This document shows, piece by piece, positions 54,594 through 63,889 of a DNA stretch of 64,000 nt. The stretch comes from Oharaeibacter diazotrophicus (GTDB taxonomy: Bacteria > Pseudomonadota > Alphaproteobacteria > Rhizobiales > Pleomorphomonadaceae). Location of the stretch: assembly GCF_004362745.1 (NCBI RefSeq), contig NZ_SNXY01000006.1, positions 620,001 to 684,000 on the forward strand. Reading direction: 5' to 3'. Positions within the stretch are counted from its first letter, which is position 1. Each line of letters starts with the position of its first letter. A program made the position numbers and the translations under genes. Under the pieces are notes generated by a model that was given only the letters and a program-made list of their open reading frames with translations, was not told the DNA's origin and ran no database searches.

Positions 54594-55958
54594 TCAGTTC
54601 AGTGCGGTCAGCCGGCCGTCGCCGCCGAGCACGACGATCCGTCCGTCGACCGCGATCGGCGCGATCGCGCCCTCGAGGCCGATCGCACCGACCGGGCCCG
54701 ACGAGCCGTCGCGCGCGTCGACCGAGGCGATCTTGCCGTCGACCGAGACGGCCCAGAGCCGGCCGTTGGCGAGCAGCGGACCGGCCCAGGTGACGCGGCG
54801 CTTGCCCGAGGCGGATGGCAGCTGCGTCGCCCACAGCACCGTGCCGCGGGTGCGGTCGAAGGCGACGAGACGGTCCGACAGGTCGACCAGGAACACGGCC
54901 TCGCCGGACACCACCGGGGTGTGGGCGCTGCCGATCGCCTGATCCCAGACCACCTCGCCGGTGTCCGCCTTCAGCGCCACCAGCCGGCCGCCGACGCCGG
55001 TGGCGTAGACCACGCCGGCGTGGACGACCGGGCTCGCCGACGCGTCGCGCAGGCCCGTGACGGCGTCGATGCGCGATCCGCCGGTGACCGTGCCGCGCCA
55101 CTTCTCGGCGCCGCTGGCGAGATCGAGCGCCAGGATCGCACCGGAGTTGGTCGGGGCGATCACGAGGTTGCCGGCGACCGCCGGGCTCGAGGTGCCGAGG
55201 AGGCCGGCGCCGCTGCCGTCGGACGACGCGGTCCAGGCCTTGGCGCCGGTGGCGGCGTCGAGGGCGAACACGGTGCCGGCCTGCGTCACCGCCACGACCT
55301 TGCCGGCCGCCGCGGTAGGCGCGCCGCGCGCGGGCGCGTCGAGCTTGGCCCGCCAGACCACGCCGCCGGAACCTGCGTCGAGCGCCACGACCTCGCCGAA
55401 GCCGGTGGCGGCATAGACGCGGCCGCCGTCGACGGCGACGCCGCCGCCGTTGACCGCATCGCCCTCGCCCTGCGGCCGGACGTTGACGCGGAACACCCGG
55501 CCGCCGTTCGAGGCGGCGGTGGCGGTGACGTTGCCCTCGGGATCGTAGCTGTAGACGACGCCGCCGGCCGCCACGGGCCGGGCGGAGACGCGGATGCCGG
55601 CGCTCGAGGAGAAGCCGAAGGTGCCCGACGCCGAGGCGCGGCCGGCGTCGGTGCTCCAGGCGCTGCCGCCGGCCGAGCCCGCGGCGACGTTGCCGGGGTC
55701 GTTGGCGGCGTTGCCGCCCGGCTGCGGCCAGCCGGACAGCGCCGTCGGCGCGCCGATCACGGCCGGCTTGCCGGTGACGGCGGCGACAGGGTCGGCGCCC
55801 TCCAGGACGGAGCGGCGGTTGCCGGGAACCTTCTGCTCTTCCTGCTTGAACGGGTTCAGGTTGGAAATCGCGTCCACCGGCCCGTCGGTGCCGCAGCCGG
55901 CGACGGCGAGCGGGGCGATCGCGGCGAAGACGAGGGCGTAGCGGCGGGCGCGGGGCAT
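54594..55958 (-). CDS. bamB: BamB-like PQQ-propeller lipoprotein
   Basis: This 454-residue protein has a lipoprotein signal peptide with lipobox VAGC (Cys22), then an Ala/Gly-rich linker and an eight-bladed PQQ-type beta-propeller. The repeated blade motif is of the form G-x-V-x-A-L-D-x-x-T-G-x-x-x-W. BamB supports BamA-driven insertion of outer-membrane proteins. The position between yfgM and der supports the assignment, although alphaproteobacterial BamB is divergent. It starts at the ATG at 55956-55958, only 4 bp after yfgM. Confidence 0.9.
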   Translation of the reverse strand: MPRARRYALVFAAIAPLAVAGCGTDGPVDAISNLNPFKQEEQKVPGNRRSVLEGADPVAAVTGKPAVIGAPTALSGWPQPGGNAANDPGNVAAGSAGGSAWSTDAGRASASGTFGFSSSAGIRVSARPVAAGGVVYSYDPEGNVTATAASNGGRVFRVNVRPQGEGDAVNGGGVAVDGGRVYAATGFGEVVALDAGSGGVVWRAKLDAPARGAPTAAAGKVVAVTQAGTVFALDAATGAKAWTASSDGSGAGLLGTSSPAVAGNLVIAPTNSGAILALDLASGAEKWRGTVTGGSRIDAVTGLRDASASPVVHAGVVYATGVGGRLVALKADTGEVVWDQAIGSAHTPVVSGEAVFLVDLSDRLVAFDRTRGTVLWATQLPSASGKRRVTWAGPLLANGRLWAVSVDGKIASVDARDGSSGPVGAIGLEGAIAPIAVDGRIVVLGGDGRLTALN

Positions 55959-55962
55959 CGGA

Positions 55963-56649
55963 TCAGGACCCGGCCGGCGTGGCGGGCTTGGCCGGCTCGC
56001 CGGCCGCGGCGCGGACGATACCGGAGAGGATGCCGGCGCGGGACGACACGTCCTGCGGCGTCTGCGGGTCGTTGTCGATCTTGGCGAGGGCGGCGCGGGC
56101 CTCGTCCCAGGCCTCGGCCTTGACGGCGGCGAGCGCCACCAGTTCGCGCGCCGAGAAGCGCCACGGGCTGACGTCGTTGTCGTAGGGGGCGACGCGGGCC
56201 TTGATCGCGGCGAGGTCGTCGCGGTCGACAGCGACCATGGCGGCACGGAGCGCCGCGACGTCGCGGATCTCCTGCGGCACCGCGGCGTCCTTGGAAATCG
56301 TCTCGAAGGCGGCGAGGGCGTTGTCAGTCTCGCCGGCGGCGAGGCGCTCGGCGGCGGCGCGCATCAGGGCGAGCGCGCGATAGTCCTTCGGCGCGTCGGA
56401 GGCGAAGGCGGTCAGCGCCTCGGCGACGGCACCGTGGTCCTCGTCCTTGGCGGATGCGAGGGCGGCGCGGAAGGCGTCGCCGGCGGCGGCGGCCTGGCGC
56501 TCGGTGTAGTATTCCCAGCCGCGCCACGCGGCGGTGCCGGCGACGATCAGGACGGCGACACCGATCACGACGCCGCTGTAGCTCTTCCAGAGCTTCGTCA
56601 GCCGGTCGCGCCTGAGGTCTTCGCCGACCTCGTCGAAGATGTCCGTCAT
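55963..56649 (-). CDS. yfgM: YfgM-like ancillary SecYEG translocon protein, TPR domain
   Basis: This 228-residue protein has one N-terminal membrane helix (about 26-46, SGVVIGVAVLIVAGTAAWRGW), preceded by a charged cytoplasmic stretch, and a periplasmic TPR-like domain. In E. coli, YfgM sits at the Sec translocon and partners the periplasmic chaperone PpiD. The gene heads an apparent yfgM-bamB-der unit. Confidence 0.9.
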   Translation of the reverse strand: MTDIFDEVGEDLRRDRLTKLWKSYSGVVIGVAVLIVAGTAAWRGWEYYTERQAAAAGDAFRAALASAKDEDHGAVAEALTAFASDAPKDYRALALMRAAAERLAAGETDNALAAFETISKDAAVPQEIRDVAALRAAMVAVDRDDLAAIKARVAPYDNDVSPWRFSARELVALAAVKAEAWDEARAALAKIDNDPQTPQDVSSRAGILSGIVRAAAGEPAKPATPAGS

Positions 56650-56766
56650 TCCGTCCTCTCGGATCGTCCCGTCGGGCCGGCGCTCCGCCGACCTCCTCCG
56701 GACAGGCGTTTACAGGCTTTTCGGCGCGTCGCCAACGTCGCGGCGCGCCGGAAGCCCGGAAATCCG

Positions 56767-57339
56767 TCAGCCGAGCGGCGCGACGCCGATCAGCCACAGG
56801 TGCAGCACCGTGACGAACAGGGCGTAGACCACGAGACCGGCGATGACCGCGATCGCGTCGTTGGCCGCGCGTGGCGGCGCCGTGACCACCGCGGGGCGCG
56901 GGTGGCGCTTGGCCGAGATCCGCGCGGCGACGGCCCAGGCGAGGAACGAGCCGAACAGGACGACGTCGGCGAGCGTGCCGTTGGCGATCAGGTGGGCGAA
57001 GGCCCAGATCTTCACCGCCGCCAGCATCGGGTGCTTCGTCGCCCGCGAGATCCGGCCCGGCAGGTAGGCCGCGAACAGGAGCGGGAACACGAAGATCATC
57101 AGCGTCGCCGCGAGGTGACGGGTGAAGACCGGCGGATCCCACAGCGGGACGGGGGCCTCGCGGGCGGCGCCGTAGCCGACCACGATCAGCACCAGACCGA
57201 CCAGCGAGACGAGGGAGTAGAGCGCGCGGAACGGCATGGCGCCGAGGCGCGCCGCGAGGGCGTCGCGCGCCGACGGCGCCACGATGCGGACGGCGTGCGC
57301 GCCGAGGAAGACGACGAGGCCGAGGAGCAGGATCGTCAT
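56767..57339 (-). CDS. NnrU-family inner-membrane protein
   Basis: This 190-residue protein has about five membrane segments. It shows the NnrU pattern: an N-terminal ILLLGLVVFLGAHAVRI, HLAATLMIFVFPL, and the conserved PGRISRATKHPMLAAVKIWAFAHLIANG. NnrU was named in denitrifiers for nitrite reduction. Here no nitrogen-oxide gene is adjacent, and many alphaproteobacteria that do not denitrify carry it, so the cellular role is open. Confidence 0.88.
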   Translation of the reverse strand: MTILLLGLVVFLGAHAVRIVAPSARDALAARLGAMPFRALYSLVSLVGLVLIVVGYGAAREAPVPLWDPPVFTRHLAATLMIFVFPLLFAAYLPGRISRATKHPMLAAVKIWAFAHLIANGTLADVVLFGSFLAWAVAARISAKRHPRPAVVTAPPRAANDAIAVIAGLVVYALFVTVLHLWLIGVAPLG

Positions 57340-57514
57340 GGGATCACCCGTCGGGGGCGTTCGCGCGGACGGCGGGTGTCCGCTCGGGCGGGTGCGCGGG
57401 GGCGCGCCGACGCCGTGCGCCCTCCCCGAACGAGGGCAGCGGCGAAGACTTAGCTCGAATTATCTCAATCTCAACCCCTTCGCGTCATCGTGGCTCGGTC
57501 CCCGGGAGGTCGTC

Positions 57515-58099
57515 ATGTATCGCTTCGCCACCCTGGCCGGTCTCGTCGCGTCCGTCGTCGCGATCGCCCCCGCCGCGTCCGCCGCCGAGGCGCCGCTACC
57601 CGATTCGCTCCAGCTCGCCCTGATCCGCCCCGCCCTGCCGACCACGCCCGACCTCGTCGAGCCGGCGGCGCTGCATCCGGACGGCGACGTCGCCGAGGCC
57701 CCGCGCCAGCCCTCGCTGGCGGCGCGCGCCGCCCTCGCGCCGAAGGTGATCGTCAAGGTCGACATCGGCGCGCAGCGCATGCGCGTGATCGTCGACGGCA
57801 CCGAGCGCTATTCCTGGAAGGTCTCGACCGCCGGCCGCGGCTACGTCACGCCGACCGGGCAGTGGACGCCCTACCGGATGCACACGATGTGGTACTCGCG
57901 CAAATACGACAACGCGCCGATGCCGCACGCGATCTTCTTCACCGGCGGCTACGCCATCCACGCGACGCCGCACGTCCGCCGCCTCGGCTCGCCCGCCTCC
58001 CACGGCTGCGTCCGCCTGCACCCCGACAACGCCAAGGCCCTGTTCGCGCTCGCCAAGGAATACGGCCGCGACAGCATGCGGGTGGTGATCAAGCGCTGA
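57515..58099 (+). CDS. L,D-transpeptidase, YkuD domain
   Basis: This 194-residue secreted protein has a signal peptide (1-22, ending ASAA) and a YkuD catalytic domain with His163 and Cys165 in SHGCVRLHPDNAKAL. It cross-links peptidoglycan stem peptides (3-3 links) or attaches proteins to diaminopimelate, depending on subfamily. The ATG at 57515 has a GGGAGG ribosome site; the longer frame upstream is spurious. No substrate-binding LysM or PG-binding domain is attached. Confidence 0.93.
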   Translation: MYRFATLAGLVASVVAIAPAASAAEAPLPDSLQLALIRPALPTTPDLVEPAALHPDGDVAEAPRQPSLAARAALAPKVIVKVDIGAQRMRVIVDGTERYSWKVSTAGRGYVTPTGQWTPYRMHTMWYSRKYDNAPMPHAIFFTGGYAIHATPHVRRLGSPASHGCVRLHPDNAKALFALAKEYGRDSMRVVIKR

Positions 58100-58143
58100 A
58101 GGGGTGGTGCGGTCGAAGCGCGGGCACCCCGCTCGAGCCGACT

Positions 58144-58250
58144 TGGTCCGCGAAGGCGGACCATCCACGCCCGTTCAGGGCCGCATCGGCATGAAGGCGG
58201 ACACGGAAACGTCCGGCCCCAGCCCGTAGATGGTCCGCCTGCGCGGACCA
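58144..58250. repeat. REP-like two-hairpin intergenic element, copy 2
   Basis: Hairpin 1: TGGTCCGC (58144-58151), loop GAAG, GCGGACCA (58156-58163). Hairpin 2: TGGTCCGC (58231-58238), loop CTGC, GCGGACCA (58243-58250). In hairpin 1 the outer pair is T-A here and C-G in copy 1 (29287-29390), a compensatory change. It is located between convergent ykuD-type and thrS genes. Nothing else supported in 58100-58365. Confidence 0.65.
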
Positions 58251-58365
58251 GCCCATCCGGAGGGCATGCGAATCCCGAACCCGGTTCGACTTCGCCGCGT
58301 GACACTACCCGAGGGGCCGCCCGAACCGGCCGGCCGGACCTGACGTCCGACCGGCCTGTCCGTTC

Positions 58366-60354
58366 TTACTCCGCCGCTTCGGCGGCCGCTTCCGCGCGGG
58401 CTCGGGCGACGTCGGGCGGGGTGGTCTCGGCGGCGAGCATGGCGAGGGCGTCGGCAAGGCTCGTCGCCTGAGGATGCTGGCTGCCGAGCCGGCGGACGTT
58501 GACCGCGTTCTCCTCCGCCTCGCGCTTGCCGCAGACGAAGATCAGCGGGACCTTCGCGTGGCTGTGCTCGCGGACCTTGTAGTTGATCTTCTCGTTGCGC
58601 AGATCGACCTCGGCGCGGATGCCGGCCTTGCGCAGGGTCTCGTAGACCTTGAAGGCGTAGTCGTCGGCCTCGGAGGTGATGGTGGTGACGACCACCTGCA
58701 CCGGCGAGAGCCACAGCGGGAAGTGCCCGGCGTAGTTCTCGATCAGGATGCCGAGGAAACGCTCCATCGAGCCGCAGATGGCGCGGTGGATCATCACCGG
58801 CGTCTTCTTCTCGCCGTCCTTGTCGACGTAGAAGGCGCCGAACCGCTCCGGCAGGTTGAAGTCGACCTGGGTGGTGCCGCACTGCCACTCACGGCCGATG
58901 GCGTCGCGCAGGGTGTACTCGAACTTCGGGCCGTAGAAGGCGCCCTCGCCCGGATTGATGCCGGTCTTGATCCGCCCGCCGGAGTTGGCGGCGATCTCCT
59001 CCAGCACCTTGGTCATCACCTCCTCGGCGTGATCCCAGAGCGCGTCGGAGCCGACGCGCTTCTCGGGCCGGGTCGAGAGCTTGACGGTGACCTCGTCGAA
59101 GCCGAAGTCGCGGTAGACCGACAGGATCAGGTCGTTGATCTTGTGGCACTCCGCGGCCATCTGCTCCTCGGTGCAGAAGATGTGCGCGTCGTCCTGGGTG
59201 AAGCCGCGTACGCGCATCAGGCCGTGCATGGCGCCGGAGGCCTCGTAGCGGTGAACGACGCCGAATTCCGCAAGACGGAGCGGCAGTTCGCGGTAGCTCC
59301 TCAGACCGTGCTTGAAGATCTGCAGGTGGCCGGGGCAGTTCATCGGCTTGAGGGCGAACAGGCGCTTGTCCTCGGCCTCGTCGCCGGCCGACTGCACGCC
59401 GAACATGTTCTCGCGGTACCAGCCCCAGTGGCCGGAGGTCTCCCACAGGCTCTTGTCGAGCACCTGCGGGGCGTTGACCTCCTGGTAGTCGCCGCGCAGG
59501 CGCCGGCGCATGTAGGCGACCAGTTCCTGGAAGATGGTCCAGCCCTTGCCGTGCCAGAACACGACGCCCGGGCCCTCTTCCTGGAAGTGGAACAGGTCCA
59601 TCTCGCGGCCGAGCCGGCGATGGTCGCGCTTCTCGGCCTCCTCGAGCATCTTCAGATAGGCGTCGAGGTCCTCCTGGGTGTGCCAGGCGGTGCCGTAGAT
59701 GCGGGTCAGCATCTCGCGGTCGCTGTCGCCGCGCCAATAGGCGCCGGCCACCTTCATCAGCTTGAAGGCGTTGCCGATCTTGCCGACCGAGGTCATGTGC
59801 GGACCGCGGCAGAGGTCGAGCCACTGACCCTGGCGGTAGATCTTGAGGTCCTGTCCGGCGGGAATCGCGTCGACCAGCTCGATCTTGAACGCCTCGCCCT
59901 TGGTGGCGAACCAGTCCTTGGCCTGATCGCGGGTCCAGACCTCCTTGGTGAAGCGGGCGTCGCGCGCGATGATCTCGCGCATCTTGGCCTCGATCTTCGG
60001 CAGGTCCTCCGGGGTGAACGGGCCCTCGGGGCGGTAGAAGTCGTAGTAGAAGCCGTTCTCGATCACCGGGCCGATGGTGACCTGGGTGCCGGGGAACAGC
60101 TCCTGCACCGCCTCGGCCATCACGTGCGCGGCGTCGTGGCGGATCAGCTCGAGCGCGCGGGGATCGTCGCGGGTGACGATCTCGAGCCGGGCGTCGGCGG
60201 TGATGGGATCGGAGAGATCGGCGAGCACACCGTCGAGCGCCATCGCCACGGCCTTCTTGGCCAGTGACTTGGAGATGCCCTCGGCGATCGCCTGTCCGGT
60301 GGTGCCGGGCTCGAAGGGCCGCACGGAACCGTCGGGGAAGGTGACGTGGATCAT
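58366..60354 (-). CDS. thrS: threonyl-tRNA synthetase
   Basis: This 662-residue class II synthetase has an N-terminal TGS domain ([10 protein letters not shown] onward), an editing domain with the HDAAH...-type site near residue 73 (removes Ser from tRNA-Thr), a catalytic core (about 250-540) and a C-terminal anticodon-binding domain. The zinc-site stretches [11 protein letters not shown] and the later [13 protein letters not shown] are present, and motif 2 is visible around [19 protein letters not shown]. It has a single ATG start at 60354. Confidence 0.97.
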   Translation of the reverse strand: MIHVTFPDGSVRPFEPGTTGQAIAEGISKSLAKKAVAMALDGVLADLSDPITADARLEIVTRDDPRALELIRHDAAHVMAEAVQELFPGTQVTIGPVIENGFYYDFYRPEGPFTPEDLPKIEAKMREIIARDARFTKEVWTRDQAKDWFATKGEAFKIELVDAIPAGQDLKIYRQGQWLDLCRGPHMTSVGKIGNAFKLMKVAGAYWRGDSDREMLTRIYGTAWHTQEDLDAYLKMLEEAEKRDHRRLGREMDLFHFQEEGPGVVFWHGKGWTIFQELVAYMRRRLRGDYQEVNAPQVLDKSLWETSGHWGWYRENMFGVQSAGDEAEDKRLFALKPMNCPGHLQIFKHGLRSYRELPLRLAEFGVVHRYEASGAMHGLMRVRGFTQDDAHIFCTEEQMAAECHKINDLILSVYRDFGFDEVTVKLSTRPEKRVGSDALWDHAEEVMTKVLEEIAANSGGRIKTGINPGEGAFYGPKFEYTLRDAIGREWQCGTTQVDFNLPERFGAFYVDKDGEKKTPVMIHRAICGSMERFLGILIENYAGHFPLWLSPVQVVVTTITSEADDYAFKVYETLRKAGIRAEVDLRNEKINYKVREHSHAKVPLIFVCGKREAEENAVNVRRLGSQHPQATSLADALAMLAAETTPPDVARARAEAAAEAAE

Positions 60355-60506
60355 CGCACACGCGTCCTCTGCTGCTCACTCCCGCAGACGAGCGCGGGTA
60401 AGCGGGTTTCCAAACGGAAGCGGGTATAGAAGGCCGGGCGGCCGTTGTCCAACCGGCGGACGACGCCGGTCTGCCGGCAGTGACCTTGCCTTGCCCGCGA
60501 AGGACG

Positions 60507-60540
60507 ACGATCCCCCGCGACCGTCGTCGCGGGGGATCGT
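60507..60540 (-). terminator. hairpin downstream of the secreted protein gene
   Basis: ACGATCCCCCGCGAC and GTCGCGGGGGATCGT form a perfect 15-bp stem around CGTC. It lies 41 bases after the stop of the minus-strand gene ending at 60582. No T-run follows, so it may be a non-canonical terminator. Confidence 0.55.
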
Positions 60541-60581
60541 GGATTCGGGAGCGGCACCGGGTCAAGGCGCCGGGCGGAGCC

Positions 60582-61868
60582 TCAGAGCCCGAAGGTCGAG
60601 CAGAGCGAGGCGCCGACGCCGGCGGCGGTCTTGGTCAGGCCCGCGGCGGTGGAGCGGCCGAGCACGACGCAGACGTCGTAGAAGAGGATGCCGCCGGAGG
60701 GGTAGCCGACGAAGCTCTGCGACGTCGTGGGGCTGTCCCACACGGTCTTCAGGCCGGGGCCTGTGCCGTAGAAGGCGCTTGAACCCCAGGCGATCTTCTT
60801 GCCGGTCGTCGGGGTGGTGTTGCTGTCGTAGGGCAGGCTGTACTGCAGCGACTGGTAGGGCCACTCCCAGTCGCAGGGCAGCAGCTGGGTCTGCCACTCG
60901 CAGCCCTTGCCGCCGCGGTAGGTCGCCGAGGTCGAGCCGCGCTCGTCGGCGTAGCCGTCGCGCAGCGAGGAGCTCGCGAAGGGCTTCGGCTCGAACATGC
61001 CCATCTCGTAGCCGTTGGCGATCAGCGCGACGTAGCGGCCGCCGGAGTTGGCCGCGTTCCAGGTCCAGCTGGAATTGCGGGTGACCGGGTTCGTCGTGGT
61101 CACGAAGTGCTTGCGGTCGCCCCACATCACCTTGCCGACCGCGCTGTTGCCGCCATTGTCGAAGGCGAGCACGCCATAGGGGGCACGGACGTCGAAGCTG
61201 GCCTGATCGGGCTTCAGGCCGGACATGTTCACCTGGACGCGGACGAGCGGATAGTCGCGGCCGGACTGGAAGTACCAGGTCTGGGTCGCCGGCATCAGGT
61301 AGCGGGCGTAGGCCGACGCGGTCAGCGGCAGCGCCGGGCTGTCGGAGCCGTTGGCGTTCACCGGGCGCTGCGCCACGGTGCCGTAGCGCGGGTAGGCGAT
61401 GGTGGCCGCGTAGGCCATCACGGCGCCGTTCTGGCGCACCGCGGTGCCGATGGTGGCCGGGAAGCCGAGGCCGAGCGGCGAATCGTCGGCGTGGAAGATC
61501 TTGCCCGCGATGGTGTCCTGGCTGCCGTCGGCGAAGTCGCGGTAGCGCTCGTGCGAGACGAAGTAGCCGAAGCCGCCGTCGCCGCCGGCTGGAGCCGGTG
61601 CCACCACGTTCTTGACGCCCGAGGCGTCGCGGTACTGGTAGGTCATCCGGATGGCGTAGCCGCCGTTGCCGGTGTTGCCGGAGCCCTGCTTCTTGAACGA
61701 GACCGAGCGGACGAGTCCGGCGGAGTCGTACCAGCGGAAGGTGTCGACGGCGACGCCGCCGATCGTCTCGGCGACGCGCTCGACCTTGCCGGCCTCGAGG
61801 GCGGCGGCCGAATGGCCCGTGAGGGCGGTGGCGAGAAGGAGCGTGGGCAGGAAGAACTTGGCGAGCAT
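60582..61868 (-). CDS. secreted protein of unknown function, 428 residues
   Basis: The ATG at 61866-61868 (AGGA ribosome site) gives a signal peptide (about 1-22) followed by a 400-residue exported domain rich in Tyr, Trp, Gly, Ser and Asn. The pattern of short beta-strands (for example VDTFRWYDSAGLVRSV, SWTWNAANSGGRYVALIANG) suggests a beta-rich fold of the kind seen in glycan-binding or glycan-degrading proteins. Several late cysteines (CEWQ, PCDW, VCVVL, LCST) could form disulfides. I recognise no family or catalytic motif. It stands alone upstream of thrS and divergent from an MFS pump. Confidence 0.75.
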   Translation of the reverse strand: MLAKFFLPTLLLATALTGHSAAALEAGKVERVAETIGGVAVDTFRWYDSAGLVRSVSFKKQGSGNTGNGGYAIRMTYQYRDASGVKNVVAPAPAGGDGGFGYFVSHERYRDFADGSQDTIAGKIFHADDSPLGLGFPATIGTAVRQNGAVMAYAATIAYPRYGTVAQRPVNANGSDSPALPLTASAYARYLMPATQTWYFQSGRDYPLVRVQVNMSGLKPDQASFDVRAPYGVLAFDNGGNSAVGKVMWGDRKHFVTTTNPVTRNSSWTWNAANSGGRYVALIANGYEMGMFEPKPFASSSLRDGYADERGSTSATYRGGKGCEWQTQLLPCDWEWPYQSLQYSLPYDSNTTPTTGKKIAWGSSAFYGTGPGLKTVWDSPTTSQSFVGYPSGGILFYDVCVVLGRSTAAGLTKTAAGVGASLCSTFGL

Positions 61869-62072
61869 GTCCGATTTCCTCGTGCAGCGGGTTCGCTCTG
61901 GACGGTCCTCCGACATCCCGCATGGTCGGTCCGAACCGTTCGCGGTGCCGTCGGCCCCGCTTGCCCCCTCCGCGCCTTACGGTCTGTCGCCGCGGCGTCA
62001 CGACCCTATCACCGGCGTTCACGGCTTCGTAGCGGGACACTTTCCCTCTCGACCGTCGGCGCGCCCTGATCC

Positions 62073-62087
62073 ATAAGGTCGCCTTAT
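62073..62087. promoter_or_regulatory. palindromic operator candidate before the MFS pump
   Basis: ATAAGG-TCG-CCTTAT, a perfect 6-bp dyad with a 3-base spacer, 21 bases before the ATG at 62109, in an otherwise GC-rich spacer. The position overlaps a likely promoter or ribosome-binding region, as for TetR- or MarR-type repressors. No regulator gene is adjacent in the window. Confidence 0.4.
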
Positions 62088-62108
62088 CAATTCTTCGTCC
62101 GGCCGATC

Positions 62109-63539
62109 ATGCTGATCCCCCTCATCGTCGCCTGCGCCCTCTTCATGGAGAACCTCGACTCGTCGGTGGTCTCCACCTCGCTGCCCGCCATCGCCCACGA
62201 CCTCGCGGTCGACCCGATCGCGCTCAAGCTGGCCTTCACGAGCTACCTGATCTCGATCGCGGTGTTCACGCCGGTGTCGGGCTGGTTCGCGGACCGCTTC
62301 GGTGCCCGCACCGTGTTCCGCACCGCGATCGTGGTGTTCGTCGGCGGATCGATCCTGTGCGGGCTGTCGTCGACGCTCGAGGGCTTCGTCGCCGCCCGCG
62401 TCGTCCAGGGCGCCGGCGGTGCGATGATGGTGCCGGTCGGCCGGCTCGTGCTGCTGCGCACGGTCCCGAAGGCGGACTACGTCCGGGCGCTGTCCTGGCT
62501 GACCGTGCCGGCGCTGATCGGGCCGGTCATGGGCCCGCCGGTCGGCGGCTTCATCACCACCTATTTCGATTGGCGCTGGATCTTCTGGATCAACGTGCCG
62601 ATCGGCATCGTCGGCATCGCCCTCGTTCAGGCCTACATCGCCAACATCCGCGAACCCGAACCGCGCCGCCTCGACGTCGCCGGCTTCCTGCTCTCGGGCA
62701 TCGGTCTCGGCGGCTTCGTGTTCGGCGTCGCCGCCAGCGGCATCGGGCTGCTGCCGGCGCCGGTGATCGCCGCGATGGTGACGGTCGGCGCCGTGGCGCT
62801 CGCCGGCTACGTCGTCCATGCCCGCCGGGCGGCCGACCCGCTGATCGATCTCCGGCTGTTCCGGATCGGCACCTATCGGACGTCCGTCGTCGGCGGCCTG
62901 TTCTTCCGCGTCGGAGTCGGGGCGATCCCGTTCCTGCTGCCGCTGATGCTCCAGGTCGGCTTCGGCCTCACCGCCTTCCAGAGCGGCATGCTGACCTTCG
63001 CCGCCGCGGCGGGCGCCATCACCATGAAGTTCACGGCGCCCTGGATCCTGCGCCGCTTCGGCTTCCGCACCGTGCTGGTGGTCAACACCGTGACCGCCAC
63101 GGTCTTCCTGGTCGCGAGCGCCCTCTTCACGGCGGCGACGCCGAGTGCGGTGATCTTCGCGGTGCTGCTCGTCGGCGGCTTCTTCCGCTCGCTGCAGTTC
63201 ACGGCGCTGAACGCCCTCGGCTTCGCCGACGTCGACCGTCCGCGCATGAGCCAGGCGACCAGCCTGTCGAGCGTGACGCAGCAGCTGTCGGTGTCGCTCG
63301 GCGTCGCGGTCGCGGCCGGGGCGCTGGAGTGGACGCGCAGCATGCGCGCCGACCACGCGCTGATCGCCGCCGACTTCGGCCCCGCATTCCTGATCGTCGG
63401 TGCGATCAGCCTGATCTCGCTGGTGTTCTTCGTACGGCTGCCGCCGGGCGCCGGCGCCGAGGTCTCGGGCCACCGCGCCCGGCCGGTGCCGGTCGCGGCG
63501 GAGCTTCAGGACCCCAGCCGTGTCGAAGGGTCGATGTGA
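62109..63539 (+). CDS. MFS multidrug efflux pump, DHA2 (EmrB/QacA-like) family
   Basis: This 476-residue inner-membrane protein has the DHA2-type start (LDSSVVSTSLPAIAHDL), motif A GWFADRFGARTVF and motif C-like GPVMGPPVGGFITTYFDWRWIFWINVPIG, which marks drug/proton antiporters. It probably has 14 membrane segments. No EmrA-type membrane-fusion partner is adjacent. The last 34 bp overlap the convergent yidD. Confidence 0.9.
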   Translation: MLIPLIVACALFMENLDSSVVSTSLPAIAHDLAVDPIALKLAFTSYLISIAVFTPVSGWFADRFGARTVFRTAIVVFVGGSILCGLSSTLEGFVAARVVQGAGGAMMVPVGRLVLLRTVPKADYVRALSWLTVPALIGPVMGPPVGGFITTYFDWRWIFWINVPIGIVGIALVQAYIANIREPEPRRLDVAGFLLSGIGLGGFVFGVAASGIGLLPAPVIAAMVTVGAVALAGYVVHARRAADPLIDLRLFRIGTYRTSVVGGLFFRVGVGAIPFLLPLMLQVGFGLTAFQSGMLTFAAAAGAITMKFTAPWILRRFGFRTVLVVNTVTATVFLVASALFTAATPSAVIFAVLLVGGFFRSLQFTALNALGFADVDRPRMSQATSLSSVTQQLSVSLGVAVAAGALEWTRSMRADHALIAADFGPAFLIVGAISLISLVFFVRLPPGAGAEVSGHRARPVPVAAELQDPSRVEGSM

Positions 63540-63889
63540 GCGCCGGTCCAGCGCGCCGCGCGCCAGGGCGCCCACCAGCGGTGCCCGGGCGGCAGCGCCT
63601 CCGGGATGGGATCGTAGCCGTCGGCACCCCACGGGTTGCACCGCAGGATGCGGGCGAGGCCGATCCAGCCGCCGGTCCACAGGCCGAAGCGGGCGATCGC
63701 CTCGTCGGTATAGGCCGAGCAGGTCGGGGCGTAACGGCACTGCCGGCCGATCAGCGGCGACAGCGTCAGTTGGTAGAGGCGGATCGCGGCCCGGCCGATC
63801 AACCGGCCGGGCGTGCGGGGTGCCGGATCCCCGGGGCGGCAGGCGGCGCACATGCCGTCAGATCCGGGTGTCGGACACGGGGACGTCAC
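63506..63889 (-). CDS. yidD: membrane protein insertion efficiency factor YidD
   Basis: This 127-residue membrane-associated protein starts at a GTG that overlaps the stop of the upstream Fe-S scaffold gene (GTGA). The conserved YidD core is present: RLYQLTLSPLIGRQCRYAPTCSAYTDEAI and the C-terminal GADGYDPIPE. YidD assists YidC/Sec-dependent insertion of inner-membrane proteins. The first 20 residues are an extra N-terminal segment containing Cys pairs; a later start at residue 13 is possible. Confidence 0.93.
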   Translation of the reverse strand: MTSPCPTPGSDGMCAACRPGDPAPRTPGRLIGRAAIRLYQLTLSPLIGRQCRYAPTCSAYTDEAIARFGLWTGGWIGLARILRCNPWGADGYDPIPEALPPGHRWWAPWRAARWTGAHIDPSTRLGS

